Source of the DNA: Helicoverpa zea
Lineage: Eukaryota > Arthropoda > Insecta > Lepidoptera > Noctuidae
Assembly: GCF_022581195.2 (NCBI RefSeq)
Contig: NC_061454.1
Span: 6,696,001-6,760,000, forward strand
DNA length: 64,000 nucleotides
Direction: 5' to 3'
Shown: one piece after another, positions 22,408 to 32,558 of the stretch
Layout: each line of letters opens with the position of its first letter
How positions within the stretch are numbered: the stretch's first letter is position 1
Notes under the pieces: generated by a model
Seen by the model: the letters and a program-made list of their open reading frames with translations, nothing else
What the model was told of the DNA's origin: nothing
Database searches by the model: none
Translations under genes and position numbers: made by a program

Positions 22408-24361
22408 TCACACATATGCTTCAACTCTTCTTCCCTTAATTTTATCGAAAAATTGGCGCCAGGAAACTAATGTCTTCCCTGACCATATCCAAAAACTGGA
22501 AGTTATTCCTACAATCATAGTCATTAAGTACTTGATCATGAACATTTCAAATTTCGGTCTGTCTGTTTCTCTACGTGTGAATGGGCATGGAATAGAATAC
22601 AGGGGCACAGAGCACATATCACGGTGCCATGTCACCATCCAATCATCGAAGTTAGCTTGTTCATAGAATAGACATGCTATCACTATTAATGCTGGCACTG
22701 TATACAAGACCCCAAACACGCCAATACGTATCATTAGTTTCTCAAGTTTGTCCGTTTTGGTACCATCATGTTTCATAACTGTTCTTATGCGGAACAGTGA
22801 CACAAAGCCTGCAAGCAAGAAAATAGTTCCAAGAACTAGGTACACACAGAGTGGTGCTAGAACAAATCCACGCAATGCTTCAGCGTCCCATAGTCCAACA
22901 TAGCATACACCAGAGAGGATGTCACCTGAAACAAAAATAACTTATATTTAATATAATTTATGTTTGAAGACTTAAATAAAGATTTTAAACTTAGATAAAG
23001 GTTCTTGTACCTTTACTACAAGGTTACTACAAGGTGTGAGAGATATGGGGAATAAAAATTACTTTACTTTATAGAATGTAGTATTCTATCAACTGGGGCT
23101 ATATACATAAATGTACTTAAAGATTAAGCTAGTTAATAATAACCAATGAACATTAAGAGAGCAAATGATATCTTTACCAACCATCAACTTTTCCCATGGC
23201 CAATATTGATATGGTTTTGATAGCAGGCACAGCCCATGCTGCCAAATGAAAGTATTGAGAGTTTGCCTCTATAGCCTCATGGCCCCACTTGAGGCCAGCG
23301 GCTAAAAACCAAGTCAGCGTCAGAATGACCCACCAAATGCTTGATGCCATACTAAAAAAATAAACCACCATGAAGAGTATTGTGCAAGGTTCATGCTTGG
23401 TTCCTTGTGTAATTACTGAAATGTTGGGTAATCTTGCACCACTTATAGTTGATGGAAAAGGTCCTTGGCAGCTAACGCTGTCCCCTGCACTCCAGCCCAT
23501 AACATATGCTGCAGCTACCATCAGGTAACACACTGACAGAAATATGATGGGCCTTTCTGGGTATCTGAACCTGTCTGTATCAATGAGAAAGGTCAAAACT
23601 GTGAATAGGCAGCTCACAGTACACAAAGTTGCCCAGATACCAATCCATAATCGCGCAAAATTCTTTTCATCCTGACTGAAAAACATGCCAGTGCATGGTG
23701 CCCCACAGTCATTCTCAACTTTATCCCCAACTTTAAGTGAATACTCCAAGTCCAAATTTTTCGGCACCTTGAACTGTATAGGACATACAAATCCATAATC
23801 CTTAGCTCCATGAAGCTTTGTTGGGTCCTTTTCATTATTCTTGAAGTTCACTTTAGGAAGCTTAGTTTCAGTGTGTTTTCGAGATTCATGAGTAATATTG
23901 TTATCGCCAACGCATATTACGTTTTCATCAGTAGCAACGGGAAATTTTGAACACTCTAAATGTTCAGGCCAGTGAAATCCAAATGTTATCATTATCTCGT
24001 CACAATTTTGTTTGGCCGATTCGCAAAGATGTCGACACGGGGGAATGGGCGTATCTAATATCGTACACACGGGCGCGTATACCGAACACAGGAAGAATTT
24101 CAGATCTGGTGAACAGTTTACTTTTATCAAAGGTGTGTACTGATGAACTTCAGGCCCCGCGTCTTCTTGTTTAGCGTGATTCAGTATGTTAGGAAATATG
24201 GTTTGATTATATCTTATTTGTTGACAAAACTGAATAGTAATCGGCTCACAGCGACCATGGTGAGGTAAAGTATCACCAGGGTAAACAGTAACACGTGAAG
24301 TTTCCGTCGTTACAAAAAAATATAACACTAGAACAGTAAACGCAACCTTCGCTTTTTCCAT
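22408..24361 (-). CDS. fz: Frizzled Wnt receptor
   Basis: Two coding exons: 23182-24361 and 22408-22925, giving 1698 nt and 565 residues. A signal peptide (about residues 1-20) is followed by the cysteine-rich domain (about 30-155): CEPITIQFCQQIRYN, EDAGPEVHQY, FFLCSVYAPVC, IPPCRHLCESA and a WPEHLECSKFP end. It matches the Fz rather than the Fz2 type. A linker and then seven membrane helices follow, with DTDRFRYPERPI and RIGVFGVLYTVPA as family signatures. The cytoplasmic KTxxxW motif (Lys544-Trp549, in GKTLVSW) that binds Dishevelled is intact. The tail is short and ends EAYV. The role is Wnt reception and planar polarity at the cell surface. The exon 1 donor is GTTGGT, unusual but the only one keeping GDILSGVC in frame. 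Confidence 0.96.
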
Positions 24362-24703
24362 TATTATACCACTTTGTAAATCAATTAAAATAACAAAAAT
24401 AATAACTTAAAACTGTATGTCCCATTACAGATTATAAGGAATAAAGACTTTGTCTCCGCATTTTCGCAAAAAATGCGATTATTAATACAAAATATCAAAT
24501 AAAATTGTTTTCACAACAACATGCATTGTAGATCACAGAACATATATACCCTAAAGGGAAGAATAACGACTCCGTACAAATTTTATGAGGAAATTTTTCC
24601 TTACCGGCCGGCGCCATCTATATTCCGCCCACGAAAACTAGAGAGTAGAAGCTAGGGCGGGAGTTTCAAACTACAGTATATTCTATAGGTCATTTTTATT
24701 GCA
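24362..24703. promoter_or_regulatory. frizzled upstream region
   Basis: Sequence directly upstream of the frizzled start codon, so it should hold its 5' UTR and perhaps its promoter. It has a GC-rich patch at 24603-24665 ('ggccggcgccatctatattccgccc'). No other gene seen. Confidence 0.4.
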
Positions 24704-24704
24704 T

Positions 24705-25194
24705 TTTATGCACAAGTACAGGGGCCCGATTCTCCTAAGTTAATAATGTTAAAATCGAATAGAAATTGAATCGCAATATGATCGCAGTAGCAGTTTTAAC
24801 CATATCGGGCATTCTGCTACTAATATAAGACCAATCGTATTCCAACGACATTCGATTGGTTTGCGATTGGTCTGCTATTTTGGTGATTTTGGTCTATACG
24901 GTAGTTTGCTCTACAATCATATTGCAATCGTAAATCATTTGCAGACAAAATGATTCATTATTGAATGACAGAAAAGGATAAAAACGTTTATTTCAAAGAA
25001 AAAATAGCGGAATGCCACATATGCTTCAATCGTAATTGAGTCGGGATTGAATCTCAGTCGAATGTGAATCGACTCGACTGAATCGTAAAATTAGGAGAAT
25101 CGGGCCCCAGTGCGTTCGTCGATTATGGCTGAGCAAGATTATCACATTTTGCTCAGCAATAATCGACATGAAACACAGTGTACTTGTGCATAAA
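24705..25194. mobile_element. Outer MITE with ends TTTATGCACAAGTACA
   Basis: The inverted ends 'tttatgcacaagtaca' (24705-24720) and 'tgtacttgtgcataaa' (25179-25194) enclose the region. Its own interior includes an imperfect hairpin at about 25119-25167, where 'gattatggctgagcaa' pairs with 'ttgctcagcaataatc'. A second MITE sits immediately inside the left end. There is no coding capacity. Confidence 0.7.
24721..25108. mobile_element. Inner MITE with ends GGGGCCCGATTCTCCTAA
   Basis: A 388-bp non-coding element with inverted ends 'ggggcccgattctcctaa' (24721-24738) and 'ttaggagaatcgggcccc' (25091-25108), perfect over 18 bases. The interior is rich in 'gattgaatcg', 'atcgcaat' and related words in both orientations. 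It interrupts the outer MITE just inside its left end. The target duplication is too short to define. I cannot assign the superfamily. Confidence 0.8.
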
Positions 25195-25841
25195 TTGCTA
25201 ATATTTATCTTTATAGAGCAGTGCAGCAGTGTAATAAAAGGAAGATTACAGTACAAGAGTTTTTTATTTAGCATGTTAATAATTATAATTTATTTCCAGA
25301 AATAGGGTACAAAAGGTGTTCATAAATCACAAGTATGTGCACCTATGTAATGAATTTTAAAATACATGAATTTAATCAATTTAGGTAGGTATTTCAGACA
25401 TTTTCGTCCAAAATAACAAGTATGGATGGGCCTATTGCATACAATTTCAACATCAAAACATAAACAAACAAAAATTCTAGTTAGTTTTAAAGTGTTACTA
25501 TTATAAAAAACAAGACTATGTTATTATACAATAAAGAATACTATCGATTTGTTTAACAAACAACAAGTTTACAGACATGGTTTAAATTATTCTATCATAT
25601 TGTGTAATAAACGTTGGTGTTATTTCTTCTTTATTATAGAAATGATTAGGAAGAGAAAGACACTAGACCAATTATATTTTGATATTTACAAACATTTACT
25701 ACACAACAAAAGCTATATATCAATGTATTTCGTTCCGGGCTGAAACAAATTTTTGAAAAACGATCTTGCCAAGTTTTAACATTTCAAACATTACTGCAGC
25801 CAAATCTGTTTTTCTCAAATAACTTTAAAACTGTAATAAAA
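25195..25841. other. Intergenic, no gene seen
   Basis: AT-rich stretch with only chance frames. Nothing with a recognisable domain, and no clear terminal repeats until the foldback element begins at 25844. Confidence 0.5.
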
Positions 25842-25843
25842 TA

Positions 25844-27055
25844 TGTGTGCGTTCGTGCAGCGGAATGTTGTTGAATTTAAAGATTTTAATTATGCAGATA
25901 ATTAGTGTATGACGTCCTATAATTGTGTATGGTAAAAAAAAAATTGTGTATGCAGCCATTGTGGAGAAATTCACCAAAAACTGATTCCGCTGGGCGAACG
26001 TTGTCCTGGCGAAACTTTTTTTAATCCATAGACTTTAGAAGAAAAGAGATGTGTCCAAAAATTAGTGTGTATTTGGGTGTAATTGTTTATGTATGAATGA
26101 AATCAGTGCATGCATAAACTTGGGAGAAATTCAAGTTTCCGCTTCGCGAACGTTTGGCCATTAGCTAGTTTTCATATAAAGCGCTTACATAGAGAGCTGT
26201 AGATTTTTACATACGTTGTTTTGAATTTGTTTATATTTGTTTAAAAAACAGATTTAGAAAAAGTCGCAGGGTTTAAAAGATAAAAATATAAACGTAAAAT
26301 ACACTTTAGAATTTTTTACCGAATCATAATTTTTAAACTCTATAAAATTATGCACTTCTTCTGGTGTTTCGGAGACTAAAATATTTTTGCAGTTATTACA
26401 AATATTTTTATATTTTTTAATTATGAAGCCACAGACATAAGCACATGCTTGTAGTTCGCTACTTCCTTCCTCCAAATTTTGTTCCAGGGAGGAAATAATA
26501 TTTTCTTCAATTTCATTTTCTATAACAGACTCCGATTGTTCCGTTTCAGTGTGCATGTCTGTGGCTGGTGTCAATAATTTTTGTATGTTTTAAAGTGTAT
26601 TTTACGTTTACATTTTTATCTTTTAAACCCTACGACTTTTTCTAAATCTGTTTTTTAAACAAATATAAACAAATTCAAAACAACGTATGTAAAAATCTGC
26701 AGCTCTCTATGTAAACGCTTTATATGAAAACTAGCTAATGGCCAAACGTTCGCGAAGCGGAAACTTGAATTTCTCCCAAGTTTATGCATGCACTGATTTC
26801 ATTCATACATAAACAATTACACACAAATACACACTAATTTGTGGACACATCTTTTTTCTTCTAAAGTCTAAGGATTAAAAAAAGTTCCGACAGGACAACG
26901 TTTGCCCAGCGGAATCAGTTTTTAGTTAATTTCTCCACAATGGCTGCATACACAAATTTTTTTTTACCATACACAATTATAGGACGTCATACACTAATTA
27001 TCTGCATAATTAAAATCTTTAAATTCAACAACATTCCGCTGCGCGAACGCACACA
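25844..27055. mobile_element. Foldback element carrying a THAP9-like gene fragment
   Basis: Two long inverted arms, about 25844-26307 and 26589-27055, each about 465 bp and close to identical as reverse complements. The ends are TGTGTGCG and CGCACACA, flanked on both sides by TA (25842-25843 and 27056-27057), a possible TA target duplication. The 275-bp core (26308-26582) is a same-orientation copy of 27385-27659, part of the last exon of the transposase gene next door. There are only three substitutions and no indels. Each arm holds three copies of a 16-bp motif of the form TTCCGCTNNGCGAACG. The right edge lies 20 bp from that gene's stop codon. There is no complete coding gene. Confidence 0.85.
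26308..26582 (-). pseudogene. Captured fragment of THAP9-like transposase
   Basis: Reads in frame on the minus strand as part of the C-terminal region, with TPATDMHTETEQSES, NLEEGSSELQACAYVCG and SETPEEVHNFIEF, matching residues about 678-769 of the neighbouring gene. It differs at three positions (two near 26388-26395 and one near 26541). It has no splice sites, no start and no catalytic residues. Near identity implies recent copying. Confidence 0.9.
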
Positions 27056-27075
27056 TATAATATTAGTTAAGATAT

Positions 27076-30000
27076 TTATTTATGCATAATTATGTTCATT
27101 TTTCTTTTTAGTGCAGATTTACATGCATCTTCGGAATAAATTTTGTTTTTTATTATGCAATATCTCTTTATATTAATATGGAAGACACTATTTATTATAT
27201 AATTTATATTTAATTCTTTGTGCTCCATACAATTTTCGAGGAAGACATAATTTATAGAGTCCTTTAGTAATTGTGTTATTTTTTTTTTTATATTCTCTTT
27301 ATACGCCTCTTTTTCTAAAAAAATATTAATTATGTTTGCACTTTTTTCTACACAATCTATTAAATTTTTAGAGGCGTATGTAAGAGAATTTTTTACCGAA
27401 TCATAATTTTTAAACTCTATAAAATTATGCACTTCTTCTGGTGTTTCGGAGACTAAAATATTTTTACAGTTCTTACAAATATTTTTATATTTTTTAATTA
27501 TGAAGCCACAGACATAAGCACATGCTTGTAGTTCGCTACTTCCTTCCTCCAAATTTTGTTCCAGGGAGGAAATAATATTTTCTTCAATTTCATTTTCTAT
27601 AACAGACTCCGATTGTTCAGTTTCAGTGTGCATGTCTGTGGCTGGTGTCAATAATTTTTTAAAATTGGTAATTATGGCACTGTTGCTATCCAGCTCACAA
27701 TTACCTGAGCTAGTATGTGCCATGTTGCTTATTACAGCTGTTTTTAATCCAGCAACGAATTGTGCAACTGTTGGGTTGCTATTGGATCCACAGTTGAATC
27801 GAATGCATCCAAATAAATTTTCAAGAGGATCCTGCTGGAATCTTCTCGTGGATAAACTTTTAACTGTAGTATGTTTGGCACTTAGAATTTTCCAAACCAT
27901 TTCTAACCCATTGAGGGTCCAAATCCAGCCATCTTTTGATGGGGGATTACCCCTGCATCCCAAGAATTCCAGGGTTTTAAAAAAAAATTTCATTTTATCG
28001 AACATTTGGAGATGTCCTGTATTGTGTTTTATATTTGTGGAAAATATTTTTCCTCTCCTTAAGTCTGGTGTCGACGCGTTTACACCATCAAACAAATCGT
28101 CCATGCTTGAAATTAAATTAGCCGTTGCCAAGGCTTCAGTCGGCATGTCTCCTGAAAATTCACAATAAACAAATCAAATCAATATGAGTAAGCATATTAC
28201 TAACTAGCTTAATAACTTCGGATATACTGGCAGCAAATGTACACATAATATACATTTATTTTATACTTTACTTTTTATAAATTGTGAAGTTTCGGCTAGT
28301 TACTTGCTCAATACAGGATTAAGTAATAATGTTAAAAGCACAATATAATTATTTGTTGGTTTTATCCTTTATCAAAGACACAACCCCAGATAACCATACT
28401 GTTGAAACAAATATAAGTATCATGCAACTATGATCTGAGGAATAAATCAGGTTTCTTACCTCCAGCTATTTTAGTATATAGTCCTGCTGCAACTGAGTGG
28501 CTTAAAACTTGTGCCGCAAGTTTTACCCTCATTTTTTGTTTGGAATTAGGCTCAAGGTGTTGTTTACTTAGGCATGGTGCAAACACAAAATTGGGATTAT
28601 TATTGTCCAATTCATAAAATTGCTTGATGTGGCTCCATTTAGCGACTCCTGTAAAGTAATTATTAATAGTGTTATAATTAACTATTTTATTTATTCGTCA
28701 CAAGTCAATTAAAACATAAAGTACAAAATAAATATCCAAAATTAAATATAAAGTCAACTATTCTAAGAAAATAACCCGCCTCTTATCGTTCCCGGTGTTA
28801 TAATTACTTGTACAAAAAAATATTATGCTTTAAATGTACATATTTATTATTAAACAATTATTTTTCTAAAACTAAATAACAAATGACTTACCAATTCCTT
28901 GTTGGTGGTCTGATGTTATATTGGTCCTAAATCTTACATGATATTTCATGAAAAGATTTCTGAAGCACTTCAGCAGGTGTGGTGTGTCAAATAGAGTGAC
29001 AATTTTGTGATTGCTCACTTCTATGAAGGGATTCTCAACAGAAGCTCCTAATTGACATAGAGCTCTCTTGTTGACTCCATCCAAGTCACAGACTGAAGCG
29101 CATATGTTTATCCCAGCATCAAAGCAACAATTTAAAACCTGAAAGTATTATAAGGGAGATTAGCAACAAATAAACTAACATCATAGTTCAGCAAAGAGTT
29201 AAATCAGCATGATCATCATTGAATATGAAGAAGCAATGCATACCTCCTTAATCAAAGCTGAAAGTCTGTCAGCTGTGACAGAACCGCTTGATAAATAATA
29301 AGCCACTGGCTGCTTAAAATGTTTCCTGACTCCAACTATCATAAATACAAGGGCATATGAAGCTGGCTGTGGAGATCTACCTTGTGTAGCATGGTCTTGA
29401 AACCCTTCAATTAAATCCGTCTTCGAATTGTACCATAAATTTTTTCTTAAGGACATTTCATCCCACAACAATATGTACTCACGTTCAGAGGGGACAAAGT
29501 GTTTTGTCGTGTTTTTTAAAATTGTGAGTATTGTTTTGTGTGTCCCCACATTCATCTTAAATTTACTTAAGAGGGATTTTAATGTGCTGGGTGCTGGTAA
29601 ACAAATCATTCTCCTTAGCAATTTGTAGCTAGTTGGTGACCTCTTGTAGAGCCTCAATGCTATTATTTTAGCCTCCATGTTCCACCTGCGACCAGGCTTC
29701 TTCCTCTTATAATTCTGCAGTTCTCCTTGCAGTAACAGTGCAAATGTCGAACTCATTTTTGTATTGAGGATTTCTCGGACTGTCTCATTGTTACAAATAA
29801 CATTTAAAAAAGATTCGTTTTTTAAATGTTTTACAGTTTTTTGTAATCTATACACCTTGTTCATACTACTTTTCAGTTTCCTCAACATTTTGCTTTTCTG
29901 GTCACTTTCTTGTTTTGAAGACTTGCACACAAACATTCCTGAATTGGTCGGAGTGATAATGTTTACATTATGTTCTGTTAAAGGATTCATTCTGGATGGA

Positions 30001-31409
30001 CCGGCAACAGGTTCAAATATGGCAGATTGATCTGGCACATTAGAAGTTGTTGTATCCTGTAAATTGAAAGTTGATTATTTTAAATAAATTTAAAGATAAC
30101 TCTTTAAATTTATTAGTCATAGATGAGGTAAATGTAAAAAAACATATATACAGTGTTATGGAAAAAACCAACAACCTCTTAAGAGGTCATTGTACTCATC
30201 ATATATTTAATTTTTTAAATTTATATCTTGCAATTGGTTGGATAACCATTAGCAGATTTTTTGTGGGAATTCATTTATGCGAAAGTTCATTCTTCCAGTA
30301 AAGAATCTGCCTTCATATATAATTCTTACTCTGCTCTACTCAAATTCCCAATTTGGTGGCGCATAGAGCCCATGTACCTCCATAATCTTTGGGTCCAGGC
30401 CTTGTCTATGTCATTCAGAAATAGCTTTGCATAGTACAATGAACACTGAACATAATGTCTGTATTTCTGTGCTATATAAGACAGGTGTTTTAAATACACT
30501 TTCAAAATGATAATGGTACTAACCTTTTGGCATTGAACATCAGGTACAGCTGTTCTGAACAACTTCTTCTCATTAAAGCATGTGCTTTTGAAATGTTTGC
30601 TGCATAGCATCTTATGTTGTTTATGGAGTGCGTCCTGGAATTTTGGTGAAGACCAGGCTTCGTTTGGGAAGCAATACTTTGCCCATAATTCACAACTGAA
30701 AATTAAAAATATCAAAATTACACACTCATCATCAGCCTTCTAATGTTCCCACTGCTGGGACACAGCCTCCTCTCTAGGAGAGGGCTTGGGCCATAATCCA
30801 CCCCGCGGGCCCAGTGCGGATTGGTGGATGTCACACGTCTTCGAATTTTTTTTTGGTTCTAGGACATGCTGGTTTCCTCACGATGTTTTCCTTCACCGTT
30901 TTGAGAGCAGTAGTGACGAAATAAATTACACAAAGTTATGCGCCAGATCGGGTTTGAACCCGCGACCTACCACTCGTAAGTTGGGGCAGTTACCACTCGG
31001 CCACCACTGCTCTCAAATTACACACTATTTTAATCATTTTCCGAGTTAAGATATTATTATATCATGTCAGTGGGTAGTCTTCGCTTTGATTGAAAGAGAT
31101 GTTATATTAGATACGGGAATGGTGTAAGCAAGAAAACTTTTTATAGTAAGTACCTAATGATTTTTGGCAAGGAAAGTTGGGACTTAAGTATATAGGTATA
31201 TATGTTACGTGAGTTTGTGGTAGTTAGAAGCGGAATTAACAATAAATGTGGTATTCTATGTCGTCTAAGACGAATAGCATGGAGTGTACATACCGCAGAG
31301 CATTTTTAGTGCCAGGCTTTGGAAACCGATGCAAAGTGATGCTGGGATCTTTAGAAGGTGAAGATCCACACAAGCAGCAGATTCTTGTGTTTTCTTTTTG
31401 TGAACTCAT
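27076..31409 (-). CDS. P-element/THAP9-like transposase, intact
   Basis: Six coding exons: 31294-31409, 30524-30695, 29244-30056, 28892-29138, 28460-28648 and 27076-28151. They total 2613 nt, giving 870 residues; human THAP9 is about 900. Residues 1-95 are a THAP zinc finger: Cys11 and Cys14, LHRFP, core WAKYC, then Cys70 and His73 in CSKHF. A coiled-coil segment and a helix-turn-helix-like region (LRLYKRSPTSYKLLRR) follow. The RNase-H-like catalytic fold has Asp295 in LLWDEMSL, Asp385 in SVCDLDG, and Glu623 in QQDPLENLFG, the family's catalytic acids as I align them by motif. All splice sites are consensus. I see no clear terminal inverted repeats or target duplication around it, so it could be a domesticated host gene or an element whose ends are unrecognised. 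A SINE lies in intron 1. AATAAA overlaps the stop codon. Confidence 0.93.
30727..31014 (-). mobile_element. tRNA-derived SINE in THAP9-like intron 1
   Basis: 288 bp, flanked by the exact 12-bp duplication 'aaattacacact' (30715-30726 and 31015-31026). On the minus strand it starts 'gagagcagtggtggccgag', whose tRNA-like head has an A box (TGGCCGAGTGG) and a B box (GGGTTCAAACC) near 30950-31005. The body holds 'aacatcgtgaggaaacc' and 'ccgcactgggcccgcgggg', and it ends 'gctgatgatgagtgtg'. These phrases are typical of moth SINEs. It is not a functional tRNA gene. Confidence 0.92.
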
Positions 31410-32558
31410 CGCGAATTAAACACAAAACAAAATCAAACAAGTCACTGTCTCAACACCGAGTCTATATCTCACAAATACACACTTAATTTCACCAAAACAC
31501 AGCAACGGAGGAGCAAGCTCGACTCAACGTTATCAATGTATGTAGAATTAAATGGAAGTAGTTTATTTATTACAAATAAACATTAGTACAAGATAAAATG
31601 GTGCGCAACCGGCCGCAGACATTTTTCTTGTGACGTCAACAATGTCAAAACCAATATGGCGTCCGGACATTAGTGTTGCCACACATAATCCCCCATATAT
31701 ATTTTCTAATAAGTAATATTAAATTTTATATCTAATATTTCTCAACTAAGTATATTTTTTGGCATTAGAATAATAGCTAAAAGTATCTTCAAGGGTAATT
31801 TACTTTAAAAATCAATTTATACGCTCATTATTAGGGAGAATACGAAATTGTATTTTTGGTGGCAACATTATATATTTATCTCTTTTACTCTGATGTCGTT
31901 GACTCTCTCTTGTTTTCAAGCCCACCTTAATGCAATTCGTAGAACAAACTTGACAGACCCTGTTGTAGATTGTAGACTCGAGTTGAAAGCAGCTGGAATA
32001 GACAAAAATGTATCGTTTTTTTGTTGGTGAAAGAGCCATAGACATTATTTTTTTGACGATTTAAGCTAAAAATAGTATTTGAATACCATCGATACAAATG
32101 TACTACGTACTGAATGTAAATTCATTGAGCGTCAGGGATGAAAGAGTATCAGACTCTCTCCGCTTTCATTACATTACAAAAAGTATTCTGTGCTCTCAGC
32201 TATTTGGCTTCGATTACCCAGTAGGCTGTAAGGACTGCCAAATAATGTTCTAATGACACCCGGAATCTAACGTGTCTTCCGAAATACAGAGGAACTTGTT
32301 ATGGTATAGAATATAGATGGTTATCAATCCACGGACTATCTCGCCAGAAATCGCTCAACCAGCTGGCTCCTCGAACCTGCCCATTAACCTGCCTAGGGAT
32401 GAATGGATGATGTCCTTATCTGTTTTCAGCTGGCATCTTTTTTGACATCTGTCAGGAATTCAGGAATGGATTTGTATTTTGTTGACATTTCGTTCGTTTG
32501 AAGAACTAACGAAGGAAAACTTGAATAGAATCCTAGTTTCGTAATTAACTAAATAAAA
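31410..32558. promoter_or_regulatory. Divergent region between THAP9-like gene and ANAPC5
   Basis: 1.15 kb between two genes transcribed away from each other, so it holds both upstream regions. The stretch at 31610-31680 is the most GC-rich. At 31471-31489, 'acaaatacacacttaattt' resembles the P-element transposase site and also matches the foldback arm (26823-26840) except for one base. A 60-codon frame at 31848-32030 is not supported as a gene. Confidence 0.45.

Noticed and set aside
22408..24361. Smoothened instead of Frizzled
   Set aside because: The cysteine-rich domain, the RIGVFGVLYTVPA helix and the KTxxxW motif near the C-terminus are Frizzled features; Smoothened has a long cytoplasmic tail and lacks the last.
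30940..31014. Possible tRNA gene on the minus strand
   Set aside because: It has A and B boxes, but it is the head of a SINE flanked by a 12-bp duplication and does not fold into a complete tRNA.
31848..32030. 60-codon frame in the THAP9-like/ANAPC5 gap
   Set aside because: No family signature, overlapping frames on both strands, and a location in a shared promoter region.
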